Shown here: in pieces, positions 43,677 to 53,219 of the stretch
Position numbering within the stretch: position 1 is the first letter of the stretch
Layout of the letters: every line of letters begins with the position of its first letter
Assembly (NCBI RefSeq): GCF_963678635.1
Contig: NC_087062.1
Span: forward strand, 30,094,833-30,158,832
Direction: 5' to 3'
Length of the DNA: 64,000 bases
Source of the DNA: Symsagittifera roscoffensis
Taxonomy: Eukaryota; Xenacoelomorpha; Acoela; Convolutidae
Program-made: the position numbers and the translations under genes
The notes under the pieces: model-generated
Databases searched by the model: none
The model's input: the letters and a program-made list of their open reading frames with translations, nothing else
Told to the model about the DNA's origin: nothing

Positions 43677-44660
43677 TTATATTGAATGTCGGTTTAAAAA
43701 TGTTGTTTTTGTGAAGTATTCTGTATTTCGTTTTTCATTACTTTTTATATTTTTTATGGATAATTCTTCGTCAAGAATTGTTGATTGACAAATATCTAAT
43801 AGTTGTAATGTATTATTTACTCGATATGCTACTTCATTTATAGGGCAAGTTGTAGCATTTGTTTCACAATATCCTAATAGTCCTAAGGGTAGTGTTATTC
43901 GATATGGTGTATTATTATATGCGTGTAGTGAAATAATATCGGAATTTGTGTTTTTTAGATATTTTATGGATGCGATTGTAATTTTGAAAAATTTGTGAAT
44001 GGGTTTAAATTCGAAGTCTGACATGAAAAGTTGTTGTTTGTTTTGACTTTTGTCATACTGATGAACTTGTTTTATTGAGAAATTATATATGTTTCCTGAT
44101 AGTGGTTTCAGGTGTTTCCGTTTTAGGTTATAAATGGGGTAAAATTTTGAGAAAAATGGTGGTTGTTTGTTCAATCTTTGAAAGAATGTTAAGGCTGTGT
44201 TTTTCGTTTTTGTATATTTATCTTTGATATGAATTTTACTATTTAAGATTTTTTTTGTTGGTATATATTTAGTTATAAACGGTATGCCATAGGTTTTGTG
44301 CTTAATATCAGCAATATGAAATGTTTGTTTAAATGGCTTGTTCAAAATCTTGTTTTGTTCCATCGTTCTTGTGGGAACAAGGAATAGTTGGATCTTTCCA
44401 TAATTTACTAATGTTGATCCTTGTGCTGTTGCTAATTTACTAGATGTTTCAAGAGGTGTTAAATTCGGATGCATGGTTTTGATTTCATTCCATGTGGGAA
44501 TGTTAATGATATTTGATTCTGCTCCTGAGTCGATTAAAAAATCAATTTCAAGATCTGGTGGTTGATATTCTTTACTTCTTGGGCTCTCTAAGAGAAATAG
44601 GATTGTCCTCTCGGTTGTTTTTTTTGTATAATTTGATAAATATGTTTCGTGTCTGAGCAT
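43677..44660 (-). CDS. Aspartic protease and linker
   Basis: 327-residue frame containing IDFLIDSGAESNIINIPTW, a retropepsin active site (DSG in the D-S/T-G position). The enzyme cleaves the element's polyproteins. The long segment after the protease (Lys/Asn/Phe-rich, ending before the RT frame) has no domain I recognise. The first residues (LRHETYLSNYTKK) continue a sequence from another frame upstream (KVQC/S at about 44665), so the real start was upstream and this start is an artefact of a frameshift or a programmed shift. Confidence 0.75.
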   Translation of the reverse strand: MLRHETYLSNYTKKTTERTILFLLESPRSKEYQPPDLEIDFLIDSGAESNIINIPTWNEIKTMHPNLTPLETSSKLATAQGSTLVNYGKIQLFLVPTRTMEQNKILNKPFKQTFHIADIKHKTYGIPFITKYIPTKKILNSKIHIKDKYTKTKNTALTFFQRLNKQPPFFSKFYPIYNLKRKHLKPLSGNIYNFSIKQVHQYDKSQNKQQLFMSDFEFKPIHKFFKITIASIKYLKNTNSDIISLHAYNNTPYRITLPLGLLGYCETNATTCPINEVAYRVNNTLQLLDICQSTILDEELSIKNIKSNEKRNTEYFTKTTFLNRHSI

Positions 44661-44889
44661 TGTACTTTGTCTTTTTTATCAGGTTTAATTACAGTGTTAA
44701 TTTCGTTTACTTCTTGTGTAGTTCGTGTATCATTATTAATGGGTGTAGTGTAATAATTATGAAGAAGTTCCAATTGATTTTCGTATATGTGTTAACTAAA
44801 TGGTTGTTCATATATGATAGGTTCATAGTAATTTTCGACTGTTATCATATTTACTGAGATGGTGTTATCTGTATCACTTTCAGTATCTG

Positions 44890-45720
44890 TTGATTCACAA
44901 TTAATGTGATTTAATTGTAATTCATTATTTTCTGTGTTATCAATACTGGGGGGTCTGAAGTTGTTTCTTCATTTGTTTGCACTTGGTTGATGTGACTTTG
45001 ATGCTTTGGTGTGTTACTTCTGTATCAATGTTTAGAATCGGGATAACGATTATTATTCCTATGTGGTGACTGGGAATAATTTCTGTATCTATTGTTGTAG
45101 CTTGAGTTTCGGTTTTGTGAATTATTTCGTGATCTATTATGATAGTTATCATTTGACCTTTGATAATTTGATCTATTATATGAGTTATTCCTTGATCTGT
45201 TGTTTGGATAGTTCTGGTTTCGATTGTTGGAGTAACTTCTATTCCTTTTGTTTGAATAGTTTCTATTTCTGTTGTATGAAGAACTTCGTGATCTATTGTT
45301 GGAATAGTGTCTATTCCTTGAGTTTGAATGGGGACTGGATGCAGAAATAAATTCGGTTTTGTTGGAATTTGATCGTGAATACTTATTTCTATTTTGGTCA
45401 TTTTGACTATTCGATCGACTGTATCTATTTTGTGAGAAATTTCGTGAATTTCTTTAATCGGGCGATCTACCTCTATAACTGGAGTTATAGGGTGATTTAT
45501 TTCTTGAATAATTTGAGTTGCCTGAGAGTGGTTTTTCAGAGCTATTATTACTTTGTATATTTTTGTTTGGTAGGTTTTGATCTTTTTTCATATATTGATA
45601 GAATGACTTATTTGGTTCTTTGTGCTTTTGAGGTTTATTCTGATTGTCTTGTTGTTTTTGTCTACATTCGGCAATACTGTGTCCGTATCGTCGGCAATAA
45701 TTACACTATTTCTGGAAAGA
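44890..45720 (-). pseudogene. Nucleocapsid: CCHC zinc knuckle and Arg/Asn/Ser-rich tail
   Basis: Directly after a TAG that ends the capsid frame (FQK-stop), the same frame reads CNYCRRYGHSIAECR, a perfect CX2CX4HX4C retroviral zinc knuckle that binds the element's RNA. About 200 residues follow, dominated by Arg, Asn, Ser and Tyr (for example SRSNSQNDQNRNKY, RNRSYSNNRNQNY), interrupted by stops near 45456 and 45020. The composition is that of a basic, RNA-binding disordered tail. Frames on the opposite strand and other frames here are shadows of this low-complexity DNA. Confidence 0.8.
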
Positions 45721-46863
45721 TGGTTTGCCTTTAAAGTTAGGGTTCTTTTCATAGATGTTAAGTATTTCAGTGATTTTCTCAATCAGGTCTGTATCTGATC
45801 CTTGTATGTTATTTATATGTGTAGTCGATCCGATTAACATATGGAGTTTTAGATTTTCTGTTTCTTCAAGTTTCATTGTGATTTCTGCTTGTTCTAGTTT
45901 ATGTACAATTTTTCTAAAATCTAATTCTGGTTCTCGAATTGAGAAAGGATGAGATGCTCTCTTTTTTATAGCTATTTTCGTTAATTGAGGTGTTAAGGTC
46001 ATCATTAAAATTTCTGTCATTTTTGTGTTTTTGTAATCATGTGTATTAAGTGAATATGCTTTTCGAACTAGTGTTTCGATTCGAACTGCTAATTGTTTAA
46101 TTGTTTCATTTGGTAATTTGCGAATTTCGTTGCATAAAACTCTTTGATGTTGTTTGTTTCTTTCAGAATCAAACATTTTTGAAAATTCTTGTGTGAATCT
46201 TTTCCAATCTGATTTTATGTCTATTGGTAGTGTTGAAAACCATTTTTGGGCTGCGCCATCTAGTGTTGTTTGTATTAACGCTGTGCGTCTATGTATCCAA
46301 TTTTGATGGAGTGGCGTATTAATTGGTTCAGGTCCTATATTTAAAATTAAATTTGCTGTGACTGCGTTTAAATAGTCTTCTACAGAATATTCAGGGTCTG
46401 TGCCTTTGAAAACCATCAGTAGTTTATTTGATGTTATTGATGATCCACCCATGAGGTATGGATTCATAGTCATCTGTAGTGATTCTGCGGCATTTGGCAT
46501 TTGTGAAAAAAATGTCAGTTGATTTTTTGTTATATCATGTTGTTGTAAATAATATGGTAGTGGTATTTCGTTTTGCATTTGATTTGGTTGGTAAGAATTC
46601 ATAGTCATTGGGTTTTGTGATTGAATAGGTTGAAAAGATTGAGCGTTAATTGGGCTTTGTATATGCATTGGTTGTTGATTTTGCAAATCTTGTGGATTTT
46701 GTGGGTAAATCTTCATATTTTGGGATGGTTGAGATTGTCGCGGTCTTTGTGTGCAATAGTCTTGCGTATGTGGTATAATCATCATCATCAGATGATAGGT
46801 AATTTGTGTAATAAGGTGTTTGTTGTTTATTTTTGTTTTGTTGAAAAAATCGGTAATTTTCAC
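45706..46863 (-). CDS. Gag capsid region (Retrotrans_gag type)
   Basis: 385-residue frame. A Gln/Pro/Met-rich first half (repeated Q-P-M-Q-S motifs) is followed by a capsid-like half: FKGTDPEYSVEDYLNAV, WIHRRTALIQTTLDGAAQKWFSTLP, WKRFTQEFSKMFD and LPNETIKQLAVRIETLVRKAY. This matches the 'A...L.G.A..W...L......+W..F...F...F' signature of Ty3/gypsy gag. It ends at a TAG just upstream of the zinc knuckle. The preceding coding (46646-47107 and upstream) is in another frame, so the ATG at 46863 may not be the true start. Confidence 0.82.
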   Translation of the reverse strand: MKITDFFNKTKINNKHLITQITYHLMMMIIPHTQDYCTQRPRQSQPSQNMKIYPQNPQDLQNQQPMHIQSPINAQSFQPIQSQNPMTMNSYQPNQMQNEIPLPYYLQQHDITKNQLTFFSQMPNAAESLQMTMNPYLMGGSSITSNKLLMVFKGTDPEYSVEDYLNAVTANLILNIGPEPINTPLHQNWIHRRTALIQTTLDGAAQKWFSTLPIDIKSDWKRFTQEFSKMFDSERNKQHQRVLCNEIRKLPNETIKQLAVRIETLVRKAYSLNTHDYKNTKMTEILMMTLTPQLTKIAIKKRASHPFSIREPELDFRKIVHKLEQAEITMKLEETENLKLHMLIGSTTHINNIQGSDTDLIEKITEILNIYEKNPNFKGKPSFQK

Positions 46864-47250
46864 TATGATCCTGTGGAGGGGGTGGATTATCTGGGAAATT
46901 TACTGAATTGGTCGATGTATTTGAAAAGTTCCAACAATGAGAACACACGTGGTTTAGGTTTTGCGTATTTTTTCGGGGTGGGGGGGAGGGTTGATTTGTT
47001 TTTGATTGGTGTGCATAATTATAGTTGTGTTCTGCAAAAGTGTTTCTTGTGAACGTTTTTCGTGTTTTTGAGTGTTTTGTCATTGGTCTATATGTCTGAT
47101 AGTCCATATGTGAATATTTTGGAGCAACCGAAGGTTTAACGGTCGATTGTGAGGTTGCTTGTGGTAGTGATGTATTTGTAGTTTTCGGTGTTGTGAGGTT
47201 TGGACTTTTTGGTGAGATACTTTGTTGTGTAGTTGTTACTGTTGTTTGGA
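46646..47250 (-). pseudogene. Gag-region linker frame, Thr/Ser/Pro-rich
   Basis: From about 47275 down to 46646 one frame stays open (VQTTVTTTQQSISPKSPN..., then MDYQTYRPMTKHSKTRKT). It overlaps the end of the upstream ORF and the start of the capsid frame. Low-complexity Thr/Ser/Pro/Asn content, with a CSHC pair near 46940. It links the two ORFs and would need frame changes on both sides to give a single gag. Its first part is duplicated (see 46965-49040). Confidence 0.5.
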
Positions 47251-48002
47251 CTATTTCTTCATTATGAAGTGTGATGGTGTTTGAATATCTTGTTGTGTAA
47301 GATTTCTAGTTCCATTGAGATTTTCATTATGTATAACTGTTGAATTTAGGCTGTTATTTCGTGTATCAGGTAAAAATGTATTATAATTTAAAGGTGTTGC
47401 GTCAATCGTTAGTGGTGTTACTTTTACATAATCTTTGTGAAAAGATATTGTATTTATCGCTTGACTTGAGATATCTGCTGGGAAATTTAAAAATGCTGGA
47501 TGAGACCATTCAGGGTCCCAAACGTAATCTGATTGTTCTGCAATGACAGTGTCGTCATTAGTACTTTGGGGTCTAAGAGTTTTTCTTGCTTGTTCAATTA
47601 AGTCGATATTATGTGTAAAATAATCAATTGTAAACCATGCTAATATTTTTTGTAAATCATGTTTAGTGTTTTGTGAGACATCATTTTTGGTAAAATTTTC
47701 ACGGATTGCGTCTAAAAATGTGGAAAATGCGGCGAGTTCGTTTCTTACTTTTGTATGTTTGGATTTTTGGACTGGTGATGTACTTTGAGTTTCTGTTCTT
47801 TCTAATATAGATATATAACTATATGTTATTGCAAAGACTTCCTTGGTGAATATTGAGTTTGCTCTCTGTAAATTGTGATATTTTATGCTTTTGATATATT
47901 TTGTGAATACTTTTGAAAATTCCAAATCAATATCGTCTGTTTGAATAACATATTTACCATGAAGTGTTCTTGGTGTGCTGAATTTTATGGCGTAAATCAT
48001 TG
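46965..48002. repeat. 1,038-bp tandem duplication, copy 2 (downstream in element sense)
   Basis: Direct repeat of 48003-49040; 'attatgaagtgtgatgg' occurs at 47261 and 48299. Boundaries fall at 'gcgta(t/c)ttttttcggggtgggggg'. The length is a multiple of 3. Copies are nearly identical, so the duplication is recent relative to the element. Confidence 0.92.
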
Positions 48003-48075
48003 CGTACTTTTTCGGGGTGGGGGGAGGGTTGATTTGTTTTTGATTGGTGTGCATAATTATAGTTGTGTTCTGCAA
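47251..48075 (-). pseudogene. Duplicated copy of the first gag-region ORF
   Basis: Repeats residues from about 80 to the end of the ORF at 48289-49263, preceded by duplicated linker sequence instead of the original N-terminus. Produced by the 1,038-bp tandem duplication; a partial gene rather than an independent one. Confidence 0.8.
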
Positions 48076-49040
48076 AAGTGTTTCTTGTGAACGTTTTTCG
48101 TGTTTTTGAGTGTTTTGTCATTGGTCTATATGTCTGATAGTCCATATGTGAATATTTTGGAGCAACCGAAGGTTTAACGGTCGATTGTGAGGTTACTTGT
48201 GGTAGTGATGTATTTGTAGTTTTCGGTGTTGTGAGGTTTGGACTTTTTGGTGAGATACTTTGTTGTGTAGTTGTTACTGTTGTTTGGACTATTTCTTCAT
48301 TATGAAGTGTGATGGTGTTTGAATATCTTGTTGTGTAAGATTTCTAGTTCCATTGAGATTTTCATTATGTATAACTGTTGAATTTAAGCTGTTATTTTGT
48401 GTATCAGGTAAACATGTATTATAATTTAAAGGTGTTGCGTCAATCGTTAGTGGTGTTACTTTTACATAATTTTTGTGAAAAGATATTGTATTTATCGCTT
48501 GACTTGAGATATCTGCTGGGAAATTTAAAAATGCTGGATGAGACCATTCAGGGTCCCAAACGTAATCTGATTGTTCTGCAATGACAGTGTCGTCATTAGT
48601 ACTTTGGGGTCTAAGAGTTTTTCTTGCTTGTTCAATTAAGTCGATATTATGTGTAAAATAATCAATTGTAAACCATGCTAATATTTTTTGTAAATCATGT
48701 TTAGTGTTTTGTGAGACATCATTTTTGGTAAAATTTTCACGGATTGCGTCTAAAAATGTGGAAAATGCGGCGAGTTCGTTTCTTACTTTTGTATGTTTGG
48801 ATTTTTGGACTGGTGATGTACTTTGAGTTTCTGTTCTTTCTAATATAGATATATAACTATATGTTATTGCAAAGACTTCCTTGGTGAATATTGAGTTTGC
48901 TCTCTGTAAATTGTGATATTGTATGCTTTTGATATATTTTGTGAATACTTTTGAAAATTCCAAATCAATATCGTCTGTTTGAATAACACATTTACCATGA
49001 AGTGTTCTTGGTGTGCTGAATTTTATGGTGTAGATTCCGT
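48003..49040. repeat. 1,038-bp tandem duplication, copy 1
   Basis: Partner of 46965-48002. Confidence 0.92.
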
Positions 49041-49263
49041 ATTGTTGTGATAGGTTACATATGTCTTTCAAATAATGTTCTATAATTTGTCTTTTGATTT
49101 TTATATCTGGGAATTCTGATTTGCATGGGCTGATTCCTGGTTCAAACAAATTTACGAGTAAATTTTTGCAAAATCGTATTTGTCCTCTATCATTGAGTGA
49201 ATTTATAATAAAAGGAAAAACTGCTTCTTCGTCTGGACTTTCGTCACTTTGAGTGTTGCTCAT
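48289..49263 (-). CDS. First gag-region ORF, 324 residues, function unknown
   Basis: Open from the ATG at 49263 (MSNTQSDESPDEEAV) to a TAG at 48289. It begins 20 bases before the stop of the LTR-spanning ORF. The N-terminus is acidic, followed by a largely helical-looking body (for example SYISILERTE, NELAAFSTFLDAIREN) and a Thr/Asn-rich end. No zinc finger or known domain is recognised; its place before capsid suggests a matrix-like gag segment. Both tandem copies end in the same TAG, while a neighbouring frame continues (LHNEEIVQTTVTT) toward capsid, so a frameshift, programmed or mutational, lies at the end. Confidence 0.65.
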   Translation of the reverse strand: MSNTQSDESPDEEAVFPFIINSLNDRGQIRFCKNLLVNLFEPGISPCKSEFPDIKIKRQIIEHYLKDICNLSQQYGIYTIKFSTPRTLHGKCVIQTDDIDLEFSKVFTKYIKSIQYHNLQRANSIFTKEVFAITYSYISILERTETQSTSPVQKSKHTKVRNELAAFSTFLDAIRENFTKNDVSQNTKHDLQKILAWFTIDYFTHNIDLIEQARKTLRPQSTNDDTVIAEQSDYVWDPEWSHPAFLNFPADISSQAINTISFHKNYVKVTPLTIDATPLNYNTCLPDTQNNSLNSTVIHNENLNGTRNLTQQDIQTPSHFIMKK

Positions 49264-49705
49264 TTTTTCGTTTGATGACTGTTAATATATAATTATCAAT
49301 AAGTCTAATTGGTTGATTCCAATTGTATAGATACACTCGTTTGTGTTTATATAACTTTTTTATTCTTCTTTTTCCTCTTTTTGATGAGTTTGAAGTTGTT
49401 TCTGAATCGGAAAAATATAACTGATCATGGAATGGGCAATTTTTATTTACTGATTCTTTTAATTTGTATAGTGCGTCTAGACTACTGACTTCTGATTCGG
49501 AGAATGCATTTCTATTTTTTGAAAATCTTTTTCGTGTTATCTGTCTTTGTTTACTTATAATTTTTCTTTTTTTTGTTTGTCGTTTTGTTCGAATGTGTCC
49601 AACTGTTTGTGTATGCGGGGTTATTACAAGATCATATTTTTGGTTGTCTATTTCACAATTGTGTAATACGATTGTTTGTTTATTTCCTAAATTTTTTAAT
49701 GACAT
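49244..49705 (-). CDS. Basic 153-residue ORF that crosses the 5' LTR boundary
   Basis: Starts at an ATG inside the 5' LTR (49705), crosses the LTR end at about 49433 and stops at 49244, overlapping the next ORF by 20 bases. The product has a clearly basic middle (RKIISKQRQITRKRFSKNR) and a second basic patch (SKRGKRRIKKLYKHKR). It could bind nucleic acid or be nuclear-targeted, but I do not recognise it. The 3' LTR has a matching 96-residue start (30272-29982) that runs into different flanking sequence. ORFs starting in an LTR are unusual; it may be a chance frame or a short regulatory protein. Confidence 0.45.
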   Translation of the reverse strand: MSLKNLGNKQTIVLHNCEIDNQKYDLVITPHTQTVGHIRTKRQTKKRKIISKQRQITRKRFSKNRNAFSESEVSSLDALYKLKESVNKNCPFHDQLYFSDSETTSNSSKRGKRRIKKLYKHKRVYLYNWNQPIRLIDNYILTVIKRKNEQHSK

Positions 49706-51336
49706 AAGGTTTAGGATGAAGGATGCAAGAAGTTATTAGTGATTTTAATTTTCCTAGACTGTTAGTCCTTACGATTTTTTTGGTTAGCTTAACCTGGGTT
49801 TTTTTGTTCAGGGTTGGAGAGAAAAGTATATCGATTCCGGAGAATGACTCTTACTTTCTCGTGGCTAGTCTAAGTTAAGGTGTTAACTTACTTAATCTTA
49901 CTTAGGGGTAGTGATTGTGTTCAAGGGTTGGAGAATAGTAAATCAATCCACAAGGTTCAGGTATAATTAGAACGCAAGTAGTTCGTTAGATACTATTTTA
50001 AACTTACTAAGTTTAAGATTTATCCTAGGTCAAGTAAGAGGAGGGTTCAAGTGAAGGATGAATAACCGAAGTTCTTCACTAGTTAGCCTAATTTGAATGG
50101 TTAGCCTGATTAACAAATTTCTATTAGTCCTGGGTCTTTTAAAAAAGGTTGGGTAGTGAATCGAAGTGGGTGGGGGAGAACAAAATTGTTCTTTTTGATC
50201 CGAGGAGAAGCTTTGATGATCAGAATTTAAAATTTATAAGATACAAAATTGATTTAGATCCAAGGAAAGCCTTGATGATCTGGTTTAAGAGTAAATAAAA
50301 TTAAGTTTAAATTAATTAAATTTTTTTAGTAAAAGGTTTTAGTTTTTGATGATATTAGTTGATTTAGGATTACTGTTATGTTTATGTGATGAAGCTGGAA
50401 CAACAGGATGAGTTATATATACTAACAATTTTTTGTCATGCTACTAATTTTTATTTTTGTTTTCAATAAATATTTTTTCAAATATATTTTATATATTACT
50501 GCAGAATTGGAAGGAACGATTTGAGATCTTTTTATCAATCGTTATTTTACAATAGTAATTTTATCTAGCGCCTGAAATAATCATTGAAGATTTCCTTCAA
50601 GAATTTTATGTTTGCAAATGAAAATCTAAATTCATTGCTAGTAAGATTCTAAATATAAAAAATTGTGTTGGCTTTTGCCGTACGACCATGAAACTAAATG
50701 GTAAGTTTCTATGTAGTCGTATGTCGTATCTTGTCCGAGGTCTTTTTCCAATACCGGGTAGTTCTCGTATTATGCGGAATAGCGGCTCTGATCTATTGAG
50801 TCGTAGAGACATTTCAATTAAGTTATTGTCGTGTAACATTTTGAAAATGTTTTGACTATTTTCTAATCTATTTTTGGTTAATTATCAGCTATTAAGGTCT
50901 TTATTCGAGACTTATGGTCGCACCAGATGAGTTAGGTCCTGATGATTAACTCAAAGAGTAATTTCGGATAGGGTACACCGTCTGCTCGTCACGCTATCTT
51001 ATTTTCGGCCGGATAGACTCGGGCAACTTCTTAGTCTAATACCGATCCTAATCTTACTCTTATATCTACTAGTCTCAGGGTGTTTAACTAGTCTCTGCTA
51101 GGCTCAATAGATCTAGAGTATACTGGCTTATTTCGACTGCTGAAGTTCTCTTGGAGAGGTAACTAATTTCTAAGTTAAATTCAAATCTCTCTGGTGCTGA
51201 AATTACAAGTAATTTCAGCACTTACAAATAAGTGGGTTGTTAGTTAGATGGAATATGATTGGTTAATATTAAATATTTTATAGTGATAAAATATCTAATT
51301 TATCCAATAATAAAATGTAGTTTAGATCAGGTTCCA
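49433..51336 (-). repeat. 5' LTR
   Basis: Direct repeat of 30000-31918. The plus-strand end TGGGCAATTTTT lies at 49433 and the other end GTTCCA at 51331-51336, after which the two copies diverge. Contains 'ttcaataaatattttttcaaatatatttt' near 50461, with AATAAA-like words on the plus strand only. No TATA box chosen. Confidence 0.9.
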
Positions 51337-52602
51337 CTAGTCGCATTATCTGCCCCTTTGGTTGCCCACCAATCACATTGCTGTGAGGATGGCTTAAGAT
51401 AAATAGTGTTTTGTTTATCATTATAATAATTGATCGAGACCGGCCGCTGCAACAAGAAGGTAGGAGTACTTTTGTGAACTTTCGTTTTTCTATGAATTGA
51501 TTCTCAGAAAATAAACTACACTGCTGAATCAATTTGGCTCAAAATATATTTCGAGTCCTTTGAAATTTTGATAAAATATCGCGTTTAATTGTATACTTAA
51601 GCAATTTTAAGATAAAAAATAGACTAAAAACAAAAAAACAAGGATATCCGGTTGCTGGGCAAATAATACAGAATGTTCCAACCACATTCATGAAAAAACC
51701 TTGCTTTTTTTTTTAAAAAACAAAGCAAGTTAGCGCTGTTTTTGTGCCTGGTGTAATGAGAGAGCCATACGAACATACAAGCGTTAGTAAATTAGGCATA
51801 GTCGTCAACAGTTGTCTTCGAAAAAGGATAATAAACAAAAAATGAAAAATAGATAGCACAAAAAAGTTCTAAAGTTGTTTTTTAACTTTTGCAGAAAACA
51901 TTTTTTTTAAATGTTTAAAATTTTTTATTGCCAACAAAGCGCTAAATGAAGCTTCCAAAAAGAGCATCCTGGGGTTTCAAAAACTAGTTTTTCTTTGATA
52001 AGACCTATTTGCTCGAAATTAGACTAAAACTCAAAAATTTCAAATTGATTTTTCTCGGCACTTTTTATGTTCCTCGAATCATGACTGAAACAAATTGAAA
52101 ATGGTACATCACTCGATCTCTTCTGATAATAATTTGCGGCAACTGATTTTGCGTGGACAAAAAATTGCAAAGCCGATGACAAGTTTTTCCCCATTTTTAA
52201 TCGTCGGAAGGCAACCAAAAAAACTAAGATGGCATTTTATCGCATTACAAAAGCAGAAGATAAATATATCAATTTGCCTTCAAGGAAAAATTTTTGAGGT
52301 TTCAAGCAGGAACATTAATTGAGCGCGTGTTCCGCCAATAAATTTGCTCATATTTTTGCACAAAAAAAAAACAAGTTCTAAAAAATATATAACAGCTGTC
52401 CAAAACGATAACTGTTTTTGATACCATTTTGAGGACCGTTTGGAATGGGGGATTCGAAATTCTGTGGTACTCATCATTGGCCCTTCTTTGTTACTGTCCT
52501 AAAAGCAGAATTTTTTTATCGTAAGTAGACTTTGTACCCTTAAGAGTTGCTAAATTTTAATTTTAAATTGTCTGCAAAATATAGATTAGATTGTGTAGAA
52601 TC
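51337..52602. other. Flank between LTR element and GPCR gene
   Basis: No gene seen. About 51615-52215 is occupied by the dispersed repeat. The promoter of the GPCR gene should lie here or further upstream, but no element can be picked out. Confidence 0.5.
51615..52215. repeat. Dispersed repeat, third copy (longest)
   Basis: Landmarks in order: 'acaaggatatccggttgctgggcaa' near 51640, 'ctcgaaattagactaaaactcaaaaatt' near 52013, 'ctcgaatcatgactgaaacaaattgaaaatgg' near 52075, 'tgataataatttgcggcaactgattttgcgtgg' near 52123, and 'ccccatttttaatcgtcgga' near 52188. It resembles both the 12.1-kb left half and the 27.5-kb right half, which supports these being one split copy. Confidence 0.75.
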
Positions 52603-52865
52603 ATGAACATGAAGCTAAACATTTCATCGACTGAAGACATCGCTCCTGATGTAGGCTGGGATCTGGTGGGTGCTCTCTCTGACACGGTCGACATACTGGG
52701 CAGTGTGGTGATTCCTGTGAGTGGGGGTGTGGGCATCCTCTGCAACATGTTCACAGTGTGTGTCGTCTGTTTCATGGGGGTCCACACCTCCTCTCTAGTC
52801 TACATGCTCCTCATAGCCCTAGGGGACTCCCTCAGTGTCGCCATAGACGCCATCGTCAACATCGG
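52603..52865 (+). CDS. Rhodopsin-class GPCR, exon 1 (N-terminus, TM1, TM2)
   Basis: Starts at ATG 52603 (MNMKLNISSTEDIA), with an N-glycosylation site NIS. TM1 is VIPVSGGVGILCNMFTVCVV, carrying the Asn of the family's GN motif as ILCN. TM2 is SLVYMLLIALGDSLSVAID, with the conserved Asp (2.50) in LGDSLS. The exon ends at G|GTAGGC (52866), phase 2. Together with exons 2 and 3 it encodes TM1-TM5 of a plasma-membrane receptor, probably for a peptide ligand. This appears to be the only host gene in the window. Confidence 0.82.
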
Positions 52866-52902
52866 GTAGGCACATATTTCGCCAAGGAATTAGAAAACAC
52901 CT

Positions 52903-52940
52903 GCGAAGTGGAGCTCCGCACTAATTGCGACAGCAGATGA
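52903..52940. repeat. Short GCGAAG hairpin motif, copy 1
   Basis: GCGAAGTGGAGCTCCGC followed by 'actaattgcgac'. It resembles the hairpins at 58359, 59731 and 62992. Confidence 0.5.
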
Positions 52941-53219
52941 ACATAGCATTGCATGCTTGTCTCGAATGATGTTCAATTTGAGTAAAACACATTCAGCTAG
53001 ACAACCGGCGTTTAAAAAATATCAAAAATTTTTCATTGAGCGGCCATTTGCCCAAAAAAATTGGTGAACGTCCGTTCAGCTGAAAAAAATAGTCATTAAA
53101 CCTTGAGCTATACAGTTTTTGTTTTCTAAACTTTAGTCCTCCTCCGATAACCGCAATAAATAAAAGGCTCGTTTTTATCTATCAAACGACGCAAAATTAA
53201 ATTAATAAGCCAATATAAC

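Larger units (their letters stand above)
30000..51336 (-). mobile_element. Ty3/gypsy-type LTR retroelement with env-like region, 21.3 kb
   Basis: Minus-strand element bounded by long direct repeats. Coding order in transcription direction is gag, CCHC nucleocapsid, DSG aspartic protease, YLDD reverse transcriptase, RNase H, HHCC/DDE integrase with a GPY-type C-terminus, then env-like and accessory ORFs. Integrase after RNase H is the Ty3/gypsy (metavirus) order. An env-like region places it with errantivirus-like elements. Most frames have one or more frameshifts or stops, so this copy is inactive. LTR pairs differ by a few per cent and some indels. No clear target duplication or primer-binding site was found. 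At 21 kb it is much longer than usual (about 5-12 kb). Confidence 0.9.

Noticed and set aside
44940-45401. 153-codon Ile/Thr/His-rich minus frame and its plus-strand partners at 45063-45734
   Set aside because: Out-of-frame readings of the Arg/Asn/Ser-rich nucleocapsid tail, which is in the same frame as the CCHC knuckle.
30000-51336. Target-site duplication of the LTR element
   Set aside because: Flanks 'gttgagt' (left) and 'ctagtcgc' (right) do not share a convincing 4-6 bp repeat; one or both ends may be eroded.
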